From the IMG/VR virus record IMGVR_UViG_3300021513_000001, positions 50,333-114,332 of that record: a stretch of 64,000 bases of DNA; one strand, written 5' to 3'. The first letter of the stretch is position 1. Each line of letters starts with the position of its first letter. This stretch comes from a virus. Below, piece after piece: positions 30,740 to 39,036 of the stretch. The position numbers were made by a program, and so were the translations under genes. Below the pieces are notes generated by a model. That model did no database searches. It had not been told where the DNA came from and was given only the letters and a program-made list of their open reading frames with translations.

Positions 30740-31990
30740 TTAACTTTGATGAACAGTTGCTGTTATAGTTGCATCTCCAACAGAATCACCTGCTATATAA
30801 TTTATACTAGCTATACCATCTTGATCAGTAGTAGCATTACCTACTGATAAAGATCCAGGACCTGTTAATTCAAAATAAACAATTTTATTTGGAAAAGGCC
30901 TATTATATTGATCCAATACCGAAGCTCTTATATAAGACGTACTCAAACTATCAGCCGGCAAAATTGCTGGAGCAGAAGTAACAGATATAGAATTAACCAT
31001 TTTATCAAACTGTGCAACTTGATAATCATAACCGGTTTTTAGCATATAAATTGTAGATCCATTACTATTAGGATCTGGAACAGCAGAAGTATCCCTACCA
31101 AGAGTAAGATCATAAACTGTTTCCGGCGAACCGCCATTAATTAAATCCAAAACCATTGATCCATAAATAGCGTGTGTAGGAGAGTCAACATTAGAAAAAA
31201 ACATAAGAGTACCTTTCACAAACATAATACATGACACAAGATCGTTGTTGTTCACAATACCATCATCATTAAAATCATAAACAGCATTTCCATCCCTATC
31301 CTTTACTTGACCAAAAACAGCAGCCTTTACATTTTTAAATTGAGTTCCTGCATTTCTAGATATAACAGAACCAGACTCAAGATCGATCTCATATAAAGAT
31401 CCTTTAGAAGAATCTGTACCATCAAAGTCATTAAAATAATAACCACTTTTATAAAACCTAATTAAATCTCCAGAGTTATATGAGTACGTTAAAGGTGTTT
31501 TTACTGTAACAGTACTAGTAGTAAAACTATCAACAATTTTATCCTCGCTCTGTCCTAAAGAATTAGGACCAATAACAATACGTAAATCATTTGCTAATCT
31601 ACTACCATCAACTATAGATAGCAGTGTCTGACCAGCCCCCTCGTTAGAAGATAACTTTGTTGTATAATGTTCTACAGCAAAAGCACTACCGCTTATTGTC
31701 TCAGATGCTGTAGATATAATTTCAAATTTAGCCATTTGAACACACACCAAATCTATTATCTTCCATTTACGTATTATTACTCTAGAAGAACCCTGCTCCA
31801 AACTCCAAAAATATATACCGTCATAATCTAAAGATAAGACTTGGCTTGATACTGGAACATCTAGAATATAACAAAAGGCGGTTTCACCATCAAAAGTTTT
31901 TTTAACTAAAAGCTGCAAAGAATCATTTATAGTATAAAAATAGTTATCAAAATAAACAAAATTTGGATCTTGTAATGATATATTAGCCAT
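30740..31990 (-). CDS. Tail adhesin with propeller-like, Ca-loop and Big_1-like segments (416 aa)
   Basis: A 416-residue paralogue of the downstream 807-residue protein; both begin MANI and share the block ending in V-IGP-x-S/T-x-G. Residues about 235-250 carry an EF-hand or dockerin-like calcium loop (DFNDDGIVNNNDL). Residues about 350-416 are a Big_1-type Ig domain (IRASVLDQYNRPFPNKIVYF, then TTDQDGIASINY). This combination is common in extracellular stalk proteins. Ca-dependent stiffening is a reasonable guess. It likely acts in tail-tip host contact, inferred. Confidence 0.75.
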   Translation of the reverse strand: MANISLQDPNFVYFDNYFYTINDSLQLLVKKTFDGETAFCYILDVPVSSQVLSLDYDGIYFWSLEQGSSRVIIRKWKIIDLVCVQMAKFEIISTASETISGSAFAVEHYTTKLSSNEGAGQTLLSIVDGSRLANDLRIVIGPNSLGQSEDKIVDSFTTSTVTVKTPLTYSYNSGDLIRFYKSGYYFNDFDGTDSSKGSLYEIDLESGSVISRNAGTQFKNVKAAVFGQVKDRDGNAVYDFNDDGIVNNNDLVSCIMFVKGTLMFFSNVDSPTHAIYGSMVLDLINGGSPETVYDLTLGRDTSAVPDPNSNGSTIYMLKTGYDYQVAQFDKMVNSISVTSAPAILPADSLSTSYIRASVLDQYNRPFPNKIVYFELTGPGSLSVGNATTDQDGIASINYIAGDSVGDATITATVHQS

Positions 31991-31991
31991 T

Positions 31992-32480
31992 CTACTTTAA
32001 CACTCTCTTTTTAGGATTCCATATTAATTTTATATCTTTATAAGTGCCTTCAATAAACAAATCATCAGTAACTTCTATATTATTAATATACATTTTTATA
32101 GAATCCACATCTATACCTGAAGAAGGATAATCATCTTTTAATTTAACGACAACAAAAGAAAACAAACTAACATTATCTCCCTCTGGACTATAATAACTAA
32201 CATAAGGTTTAATGTTGTCTGTATTTACATTCCCCCAGTCTATTTTATCACATATAGATTCTATAGCTTTTGGCAAAGAATCCCAAAAACCATTAATAGC
32301 TGTAGTGTGCACATAAATAGGCTTAATACTGTTTCCATCTTTGTCCTTATACAAAGTAGATATAGTAAATACGTATTTATGATCACCAACTTCGTTTAAT
32401 GGAATAATAGACTTTAAATCAACGTTTATTGTTATAGCCCCGCCATCAGAATTAGGATTAGTAACAATTATATCAGGCAT
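31992..32480 (-). CDS. Small tail-tip protein with an Ig-like C-terminus (162 aa)
   Basis: A 162-residue protein. Its first 80 residues resemble the start of the 312-residue gene upstream (TINVDLKSIIPLNEVGDHKY versus TVTLDLLKIVPVGAEGDEKF). They also share a following segment with I-C/L-x-x-I-D. The C-terminal 75 residues look like the Ig-like unit of the 807-residue protein (SGIDVDSIKMYINNIEVTDD). It overlaps nothing and is followed by 1 nt before the 416-residue gene. The leader is A-rich. Probably a fibre or adaptor subunit. Confidence 0.7.
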   Translation of the reverse strand: MPDIIVTNPNSDGGAITINVDLKSIIPLNEVGDHKYVFTISTLYKDKDGNSIKPIYVHTTAINGFWDSLPKAIESICDKIDWGNVNTDNIKPYVSYYSPEGDNVSLFSFVVVKLKDDYPSSGIDVDSIKMYINNIEVTDDLFIEGTYKDIKLIWNPKKRVLK

Positions 32481-32491
32481 TTTTTTTATTT

Positions 32492-33430
32492 TTATCCAGA
32501 ATAATCTATTTGATTAGCTAATGACAAAATACCCCAAGTTAAAGCATCATCAACACTATTTAAACAAGAATTCGGAAAATATTCTGGATCATTATATCTA
32601 AGCTTTTGTACTTTAGATCCTTTAGCATAAGAATTTTGTATTCCGTTAAACCCATGCACACCGGCTGTTGCTACCTCTATAGAAGTCGATGTTCCAGACA
32701 CCATTGTAAAATAATCACCAGGAATCTTATTACCACTAGCAGTTATACACAAAGAATCTCCAGCAACAGCATCCAACCCAGATTCAACATATAAAGTGCT
32801 AGTTCCAGCTGTATACGTGCTAGAAGTAACAACCTCACGAATATCCGTACCAGAAAGGCTTTTAGAATCTATTGGAAGATCAAAACCCAAAACACCACTT
32901 GCTGTTCCAGACGGATCAACTTCAACAGAAGAAGCCGAAGCACCAGCTAAAGTCTTAGATATCGTACCTGATTTTATAACAAACCTGCTATTAGTAAAAG
33001 AACATCTGCAATTCTTATAACCAAGAGTTTTTCCAGCATCAACAGTCTCCATAGTAACTGCCCGTAATTTTGTCTGAATATCAGATGCTACAGCATCACC
33101 AGTTAAATTTATACCCTCATCAAGCGTTATACTATAAAACTTACTAGCATTATCTATTTTAACTTTTAACTCTTTATTGCCAGAATTTATAGTAAAAACA
33201 GCACCTTTAAACCCAGAACTTTTACACCAACCACACAAAAATTCTTGTATAAATATATCGTCTATTGTTGTTTTATTAACATAATCAGAATATGCATTTG
33301 TCCTACATGTAAGTACAAACTTTTCGTCACCTTCTGCACCAACAGGTACTATTTTTAACAAATCCAAAGTAACAGTTTTTGAATTCTCAGAATAACCTTC
33401 CAAATCATATACAGTAGCATTTATGGCCAT
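32492..33430 (-). CDS. Tail-tip protein with flagellin-IN-like motif (312 aa)
   Basis: A 312-residue protein. The N-terminus (TVTLDLLKIVPVGAEGDEKF) is shared with the 162-residue neighbour. Residues about 90-185 hold the IN-like unit (FYSITLDEGINLTGDAVASD, then RFVIKSGTISKTLAG and VLGFD) also found in the 511-residue protein. The start codon ATG 33430 comes directly after a 167-nt mobile element (7 nt between). The native ribosome site therefore seems to be separated from the start by the insertion. Likely structural tail protein, inferred. Confidence 0.75.
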   Translation of the reverse strand: MAINATVYDLEGYSENSKTVTLDLLKIVPVGAEGDEKFVLTCRTNAYSDYVNKTTIDDIFIQEFLCGWCKSSGFKGAVFTINSGNKELKVKIDNASKFYSITLDEGINLTGDAVASDIQTKLRAVTMETVDAGKTLGYKNCRCSFTNSRFVIKSGTISKTLAGASASSVEVDPSGTASGVLGFDLPIDSKSLSGTDIREVVTSSTYTAGTSTLYVESGLDAVAGDSLCITASGNKIPGDYFTMVSGTSTSIEVATAGVHGFNGIQNSYAKGSKVQKLRYNDPEYFPNSCLNSVDDALTWGILSLANQIDYSG

Positions 33431-33437
33431 TTTTTTT

Positions 33438-33604
33438 ACCGATGCTTTTTTGTTAACTTACGTTAACAAATGCACCACTCTCCTTTTTTTAGAATGATGG
33501 GGGCATCTCCCAAAGCTCGCAATAAAATATTGCGAGCGCCGTTGATATCTCTATCGATCCTGTTTCTTTTAAAATGTTAATGTATTAACAACAGTTAATT
33601 ATCC
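33438..33604 (-). mobile_element. Non-autonomous IS200/IS605-type element (PATE), copy A
   Basis: A 167-nt element identical to copy B. In minus orientation it starts GGATAATTAAC with a left-end hairpin TTAAC-tgtt-GTTAA. It then keeps about 34 in-frame codons of a tnpB 3' end (IDRDINGARNILLRAL) and its stop. It ends with a right-end hairpin, GGTGC-a-TTTGTTAAC-gtaa-GTTAACAAA-aaa-GCATC, then GGT. No transposase is encoded, so it depends on a trans-acting one. Subterminal hairpins at both ends are the hallmark of this family. Because the tnpB 3' end plus right end forms the omega RNA in known TnpB systems, it may also be an RNA gene. Confidence 0.85.
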
Positions 33605-33621
33605 TCTTTTGTTAATTTTTT

Positions 33622-33927
33622 CTAAACTTCAAAATATCTTCTACCTATAAATTCAGTGGTATAATATGGACAATTATCGTCCATACATATCCACCCGCTT
33701 ACTCTTCCTTTTTGATAAAATCTCATTCTTCCAAAAGTTTGTGTATGGTCTGCTTTTGGATACGAACCAGACACCGTACTTTGCGTAGAATACTTACATA
33801 ATTTATATCTATACCCTGCCTTATTTGGATCAGATCCATCATTATACCTTTTATTCGTAGGTAAATTCCCACTACAAGTAGTACCAAATCTCTGCTCCCA
33901 AGTTAAAGCACAACGATTAAAAGACAT
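33622..33927 (-). CDS. Small protein of unknown function between two mobile elements (101 aa)
   Basis: A 101-residue basic protein with several cysteines (CALTWEQRFGTTCSG, then WICMDDNCPYYTTEF). Its ATG overlaps the end of the 136-residue gene by 11 nt, and GGGAG precedes it, indicating translational coupling. No family was recognised. The pair is bracketed by direct repeats of the 167-nt element. Confidence 0.65.
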   Translation of the reverse strand: MSFNRCALTWEQRFGTTCSGNLPTNKRYNDGSDPNKAGYRYKLCKYSTQSTVSGSYPKADHTQTFGRMRFYQKGRVSGWICMDDNCPYYTTEFIGRRYFEV

Positions 33928-34327
33928 AACTCTCCCTTAAAGATGAAAACGTTCTTGCTGGGTAATTTAAATACATTACATGTATATCTTCCTCATGACA
34001 ACTAGTATCTATAACTAAAAAATCATCACATAAAAATTTAGGAACTTTGCAAGAAGAGTCTATACTTATTATAGCGTCCTTTAAATAAACAATATTACCT
34101 GCATATATAACATCGCCCCAACTTAATGTAGCTATATAATAATTTTTAAGAAATATGACGTACTGGTCCGTAAAATCTAACCTTATAGACTCATTACACG
34201 CTATCCTATTAGCTATACGCAAAGCCGGGCCAGAAAAATAAGCACCGTCTAGACAGGCCTTTAAATCTTTCCCTGTCTTAACATACCTAACATTTATCCA
34301 ATGTAATTCTAAAATATACTTATCCAT
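33917..34327 (-). CDS. Small protein of unknown function after element B (136 aa)
   Basis: A 136-residue beta-rich protein (MDKYILELHWINVRY). No family was recognised. The start codon follows the right end of element B by only four or five bases, so no ordinary ribosome site lies directly in front of it. A GGAGAG within the element could act if the hairpin folds. It is coupled by overlap to the 101-residue gene. Confidence 0.65.
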   Translation of the reverse strand: MDKYILELHWINVRYVKTGKDLKACLDGAYFSGPALRIANRIACNESIRLDFTDQYVIFLKNYYIATLSWGDVIYAGNIVYLKDAIISIDSSCKVPKFLCDDFLVIDTSCHEEDIHVMYLNYPARTFSSLRESYVF

Positions 34328-34331
34328 AAAA

Positions 34332-34498
34332 ACCGATGCTTTTTTGTTAACTTACGTTAACAAATGCACCACTCTCCTTTTTTTAGAATGATGGGGGCAT
34401 CTCCCAAAGCTCGCAATAAAATATTGCGAGCGCCGTTGATATCTCTATCGATCCTGTTTCTTTTAAAATGTTAATGTATTAACAACAGTTAATTATCC
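34332..34498 (-). mobile_element. Non-autonomous IS200/IS605-type element (PATE), copy B
   Basis: Identical over all 167 nt to copy A, in the same orientation, 894 nt away. The left flank reads GTTTGTGT before the shared GGATAATTAAC, and the right flank after GGT reads TTTTATGG, which includes the start codon of the 136-residue gene. Complete identity indicates recent movement or gene conversion. Features are otherwise as in copy A. Confidence 0.85.
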
Positions 34499-34506
34499 AC
34501 ACAAAC

Positions 34507-35139
34507 TTACAACCACAAAGGTTGGTGCTTAATAGTTACGTTAGCATTTGCTGTTTTCCCATTATCAATAGCAGAAGGATTATGTCCAACAGCAGAAACT
34601 ATACCATATGCTGTTTCATTGGCATTCCCAATACCAGGAAAACCAGCACTAACAGAGCCCTGAAAACCAGTAGCATCAATAGAACTAAAAACAACACCAG
34701 TAATATCATAATCTGTTGACTTTGTTCCCTCGGCACCACCACAAAGTACATAACTAGGGTGTGGCTCAGAAACCCACTGTTGTCCATTATATGTACATTG
34801 ACCTGCACCCTGTGCACTACCCTTACTATAAGTATATCCAGTCATATAAAAGTCACCACTGGGGCCAGAAACAGCAGAACCGCACGCTGCAGGATTAACA
34901 GTACAGTTAAATTTAACTGTAGAATCTTCACAACCAGCGGCATTAACAATTTGAATTTCAGGACCACCACCTCCATAAACAACCACAGAGAGTGTTTGAG
35001 TAAAATTCTTTATAGTATCATATGGCGTAAAACTACCCAACTGCCATAATCTTTGTACGTTAGGAGACAAATTCCAATTAACAGATACTACCCCTGTAAA
35101 TCCATCTACTGTTGTAGCCGACCCTATAATTACTGACAT
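34507..35139 (-). CDS. Tail structural protein of unknown family (210 aa)
   Basis: A 210-residue Gly/Ser/Thr/Ala-rich beta protein with few charged residues (SVVVYGGGGPEIQIVNAAGC, then SGDFYMTGYTYSKGSAQGAG). No family was recognised. Five cysteines might form structural bonds or bind metal. It lies between the tail-hub genes and the adhesin genes, so a tail-tip collar or fibre-attachment role is plausible. The GGCGGAT before the start is a moderate ribosome site. Confidence 0.7.
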   Translation of the reverse strand: MSVIIGSATTVDGFTGVVSVNWNLSPNVQRLWQLGSFTPYDTIKNFTQTLSVVVYGGGGPEIQIVNAAGCEDSTVKFNCTVNPAACGSAVSGPSGDFYMTGYTYSKGSAQGAGQCTYNGQQWVSEPHPSYVLCGGAEGTKSTDYDITGVVFSSIDATGFQGSVSAGFPGIGNANETAYGIVSAVGHNPSAIDNGKTANANVTIKHQPLWL

Positions 35140-35188
35140 TTTTTTATATCCGCCTTTATCTATTATTTCTAATTATAAAACATTAAGT

Positions 35189-35473
35189 TTAAAAAAAACT
35201 TATATCATCAGTATCCTCAAATTCGACCTCAAAAGCTTCCTTTCCTTTAAAAACATAATCTCCCTGCATATCCTTATATGTACTCGCACTATAATTTGCA
35301 GAAGAATATTTTCCATTTACATCATAACCAATAAAATCCACACTCTTCTTTAACTCTTTTGTACTATCAAAAGAATCAACATTAAATACATCCACCCCAA
35401 ACTTTTGAAATATTACAATAGGCCCTATAGTTAATGGAGCAGACATTCTCGATTTTCTAGATATTAATCTCAT
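35189..35473 (-). CDS. Small tail-hub-region protein (94 aa)
   Basis: A 94-residue protein starting MRLISRKSRMSAP, with AGGAG directly upstream. It has a basic start and an acidic end (FEVEFEDTDDISFF). No family was recognised. It starts 1 nt after the stop of the 274-residue gene and so is translationally coupled to it. A minor hub or baseplate component is inferred from position. Confidence 0.65.
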   Translation of the reverse strand: MRLISRKSRMSAPLTIGPIVIFQKFGVDVFNVDSFDSTKELKKSVDFIGYDVNGKYSSANYSASTYKDMQGDYVFKGKEAFEVEFEDTDDISFF

Positions 35474-35474
35474 A

Positions 35475-36299
35475 CTATTCTCCTATACCAACCAATGAAA
35501 CATTATATTTATATACATCGCTAAAAGGAACCTGACTCAAATCACATGAAGCACCTGTAAGCTTAAAAGTAACACCACCAAAAGTTCTTGGCAATTTAGA
35601 AATATCTAAAGTTTTAAAAGGACTATAAACAACCAAATTCAACGTTGCAACCCCATGCACATCATAATTTATAGAAATAGAATCACATTGAACAATTTGA
35701 TCATCTAATATTTCTGCATCAGTAGCCTCAAATGTATAATTAACCGTAGGCACGTTAGTACCTAATCCACCTGTATAAGAAAAAGACATTAAAAAAGCAC
35801 GATCTGCTATATTTCCTATACTCATAACCATGTCTTCTCTATTGGCAGAATTAAAAGTTATTGGATTCCCAAAATACTCAATACTAAATGCGCTTTTAAC
35901 AACATCCCCAATATAATAACTATAAGGACCAGCCGTAGAAGAAGCATTATAGCCAACTCCTTGATCAAAAATCTCAGAGAGTTTAATTAAACCTTCAGGA
36001 ACATCTCCCAATACAGAAATATTTCCAATATTCTGATACACATAATAATACAAATCATCATCGCACGAATATACTTTAGTCCATTTAAATTGACTGTTTA
36101 TCTTTGTAGCACAGCCTGTTTTGTCAGACTCTCCTGGCATAAAAGGATAAGCAGAAATGCTAATAGTCTTTTCCTTTGGCCCCTTAACAATATCTCCTTC
36201 CAAAGTTTTCGATATTTTTGAATTAGCAGATACGTTTATACTAAAAACACCATTAAGACCAATATCTAAATCTCCAACTATTCTACACTCACACGGCAT
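35475..36299 (-). CDS. Tail-hub or distal-tail protein of unknown family (274 aa)
   Basis: A 274-residue beta-rich protein (MPCECRIVGDLDIGLNGVFS) with GGGAG upstream. It contains repeated strand patterns such as IQCDSISINYDVHG-like segments (seen as QIVQCDSISINYDVHGVATL) and SFSYTGGLGTNVPTVNYTF. It sits in the slot after the tape measure where siphophages encode distal tail and hub proteins. That positional analogy is the only evidence for function. Confidence 0.7.
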   Translation of the reverse strand: MPCECRIVGDLDIGLNGVFSINVSANSKISKTLEGDIVKGPKEKTISISAYPFMPGESDKTGCATKINSQFKWTKVYSCDDDLYYYVYQNIGNISVLGDVPEGLIKLSEIFDQGVGYNASSTAGPYSYYIGDVVKSAFSIEYFGNPITFNSANREDMVMSIGNIADRAFLMSFSYTGGLGTNVPTVNYTFEATDAEILDDQIVQCDSISINYDVHGVATLNLVVYSPFKTLDISKLPRTFGGVTFKLTGASCDLSQVPFSDVYKYNVSLVGIGE

Positions 36300-36301
36300 A
36301 G

Positions 36302-36994
36302 CTACTCTCCCTCTGTTTCTTCCTCATAAAGAGTGTAATCACCAAAAACACCAACAGCTGGACCGCCTTCTGCCCAATCAGAATGTGAGTGCACAAGAAT
36401 TCCACCATCAGGACCTACACCCCTAGGTGAAGAATCTCCAGGTTCTCCGGTTGGTACATTAACTTCTCCTTTTTTTGAAGTAGAAAGTTCATTTTTTGCC
36501 TCTTTATCTAATGGATCGTAGTTAGGATCTCCTGTTGTTTTACTAGAAACAACAGTTTTAATACCCCACTTAATAGGTTCAAAACGAGAAGAAGTTGATT
36601 CTCCAACTTTCCTTGTAACACCAGTAATAGCACACCAAACATCACCCGGACTTGTCTGTACTCTTCTATTAACTTTTAACAATCTTAATTTATACATTTT
36701 ATCATAAGCAGTTATATTAAGTATAAGCCCACCATACTTAGACATAGAGGGTGTAATATCTAATGATTCGACATAGCCAGTAAATAATAATTTTGAATTC
36801 CCATCAACACTAACATATATTTTTATATTATTACCAGAAGTTATATTACTAGAACCTCTCGGTAATTCTACTGTTATAGAGGCAGATGCCCATAAAACAC
36901 CGCGCTGTCTGGTAACACTAATAGATTTTACATAAGGTGTTTTTAATACAACATCTCCAATTTCCACCTTTGCCCTTACAGACTGTACTTCCAC
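36302..36994 (-). CDS. Baseplate/tail-hub beta-barrel protein (230 aa)
   Basis: A 230-residue protein. Residues about 50-120 resemble the gp44/late-control-D type hub barrel: LLFTGYVESLDITPSMSKYG, then ILNITAYDKMYKLRLLKVNR. In known phages this family forms the hub ring under the tail tube. The C-terminal third is charged and disordered-looking. AGGAG precedes the ATG. It is packed 2 nt before the 274-residue gene, supporting joint hub assembly. Confidence 0.7.
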   Translation of the reverse strand: MEVQSVRAKVEIGDVVLKTPYVKSISVTRQRGVLWASASITVELPRGSSNITSGNNIKIYVSVDGNSKLLFTGYVESLDITPSMSKYGGLILNITAYDKMYKLRLLKVNRRVQTSPGDVWCAITGVTRKVGESTSSRFEPIKWGIKTVVSSKTTGDPNYDPLDKEAKNELSTSKKGEVNVPTGEPGDSSPRGVGPDGGILVHSHSDWAEGGPAVGVFGDYTLYEEETEGE

Positions 36995-37003
36995 TTTAAA
37001 CTC

Positions 37004-39019
37004 CTATTCGTAATATGCTTCTGCCGGATTATTATAAATAGTAACATTAACAGCATCTCCTACTTCAATAGTAGACATGGTCATGTTTAAAGCAGTGTAA
37101 GTTCCTATATTTCTTACATATACTTTAAACTCTAAACCATTTCCATAATCTCCAGTTACTATGCCCTCTCTACTTAAATTCTGATCAGTACGCCTTATCC
37201 ACATAGAAGTATTAAACGAATCAACTCCAGTTAAAAAAGGACCTGAAGTAATAGTAGCTTTATAAAATGATTTATCCTGATAAGACCATACTATTTTATT
37301 TATTATACCGCCGTTAAATCTTTTTCCCAAATCACTAGCTGATACACTATGCCCAGGAACAGTAGACACACTTTGTTTATAACTAGCTGAAAATTTTTCC
37401 CCTAAAAGAGAAGCAGCACCTTCTATTTCTTCGTCTGTTTCTAAAAAAGGTAAAGTAACATCTATAGTTGCTTTACCTGAAGACATTTCTGCCATAATTT
37501 CACAAGGAGTATTTTCTAAGTCCTCTTCTGTTGTAGGATCATTATCTTGTATACAGTCTTCCATTTTTATTAGCGTTGTAAAACCGTTTACATAATAAGC
37601 TGTATTTGATGGTCTATCTAATGTAACTACCGGCGTTGCACATAAAGTTATATCTTTTGCTATTTCTTTTATTATTTCTGTATGGTCTTCTACAAGAGCC
37701 TCCCCTGCTTTACTCAACTGACCTATTGCTGTATCTGTTTCTTTTTTTATCTGTATTGAAGGTTTATCTATTGACACCAAAGCAACCCCTTTAAAGGGAA
37801 CAAATACATGACTAGATGAGCCTGCAAATTCTATTATACTAGAATAAAAAGCCCCATAAACGGCCTCATAAGGATGTATATAAGGTATTCCAGCCTTTAA
37901 AGTATATTTTATAATCTCAGATCCTACCGTATTTACTCCACCAGGCTCCGACTCTATCTTATAATAAAAATCTTGTCCAATATTTAATTGTCGAACAACA
38001 ATATTTTCATCAAACAAATCACATATTTTAGAAGAACTCAAATAACTATGTTCTCTTGCTGTTTTATAATTATTTATTCTATGATATGTAACTATTACTT
38101 GATCAACACTTAAAATAGCGGTATCAGACTCATAAAAAATTACCAAATTTTCTGGTTCCAGAAACATACAAGGCTGGCACTCATCTTCTAACATAGTTTT
38201 ATATTCGCTTGTAATATCTATACCCAAAGATACACTGCCCTCCTCAACCTCAATATCTAAATCTTTAACAAACCCCTGCCTATCGATACCTACATCAAAA
38301 TTTAACATAAGTTGTGTAGTATCTGAAAAAACTACATCTACATCTTTCGGTTTTTTACATGTATATGCATACCCTATTAAACTTTCAAAAGGTTCCAACT
38401 CAAAAGCACTATCCATTTCATCTTTAGTTGTATCCTGTAAATTTGGATCTCCGTAACTTATGCACCCATGATAATCAAAAACCTTATTACCGCACGCTGT
38501 ATATTGAAATTTCCCCAAACCTATTATTTCAACACCATTACCAACACCGTTTACAACTAATGGTATCGAATCCTTTATTATTCTTCTAGGCATTGGATCT
38601 AAACCTTTAACAATAACACAATAATCAATTTTTTCAAAATCATGAATAACAGAATAATAAATAACTTCTGGAACAAAATCCTCCTCTCCAACAGAAAGTA
38701 TAAACGGAACACCATCCTCACTCAAACAAAAATCATAAAAATGTCCATTTTTTATCCCTTCTAGTAAGCCAAGCTTTAATACCTGTGAAGCACTCATATT
38801 ATGAATATCATATTTTGGTAATTCTCCACACGGAATATAATCCAAAACTAGGCCTATAGTATCAAGAACAACTTTTATTACATTTAATTTTTTCTTTCTT
38901 ACTTCTGATTGCAACTCTGTTACATTATAAAATTTAGGAATAGATAAAACAGTATCTCCTACACCACAACTAACACTATTCATCGTTCCTTTCTTATTTC
39001 TCATATAAAAACAAGACAT
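37004..39019 (-). CDS. Tail-hub protein following the tape measure (671 aa)
   Basis: The start is placed at ATG 39019 (MSCFYMRNKKGTMNS), 18 nt after the tape measure stop, with GGAG five bases upstream. A longer frame overlapping the tape measure is less likely. No family was confidently recognised. The product is beta-rich with acidic stretches, and its C-terminus (SMWIRRTDQNLSREGIVTGD, then TMSTIEVGDAVNVTIYNNP) reads like an OB/hub barrel. The position directly after the tape measure suggests a distal-tail or tail-associated hub role. Confidence 0.7.
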   Translation of the reverse strand: MSCFYMRNKKGTMNSVSCGVGDTVLSIPKFYNVTELQSEVRKKKLNVIKVVLDTIGLVLDYIPCGELPKYDIHNMSASQVLKLGLLEGIKNGHFYDFCLSEDGVPFILSVGEEDFVPEVIYYSVIHDFEKIDYCVIVKGLDPMPRRIIKDSIPLVVNGVGNGVEIIGLGKFQYTACGNKVFDYHGCISYGDPNLQDTTKDEMDSAFELEPFESLIGYAYTCKKPKDVDVVFSDTTQLMLNFDVGIDRQGFVKDLDIEVEEGSVSLGIDITSEYKTMLEDECQPCMFLEPENLVIFYESDTAILSVDQVIVTYHRINNYKTAREHSYLSSSKICDLFDENIVVRQLNIGQDFYYKIESEPGGVNTVGSEIIKYTLKAGIPYIHPYEAVYGAFYSSIIEFAGSSSHVFVPFKGVALVSIDKPSIQIKKETDTAIGQLSKAGEALVEDHTEIIKEIAKDITLCATPVVTLDRPSNTAYYVNGFTTLIKMEDCIQDNDPTTEEDLENTPCEIMAEMSSGKATIDVTLPFLETDEEIEGAASLLGEKFSASYKQSVSTVPGHSVSASDLGKRFNGGIINKIVWSYQDKSFYKATITSGPFLTGVDSFNTSMWIRRTDQNLSREGIVTGDYGNGLEFKVYVRNIGTYTALNMTMSTIEVGDAVNVTIYNNPAEAYYE

Positions 39020-39036
39020 ATATACTCCAAAATACT

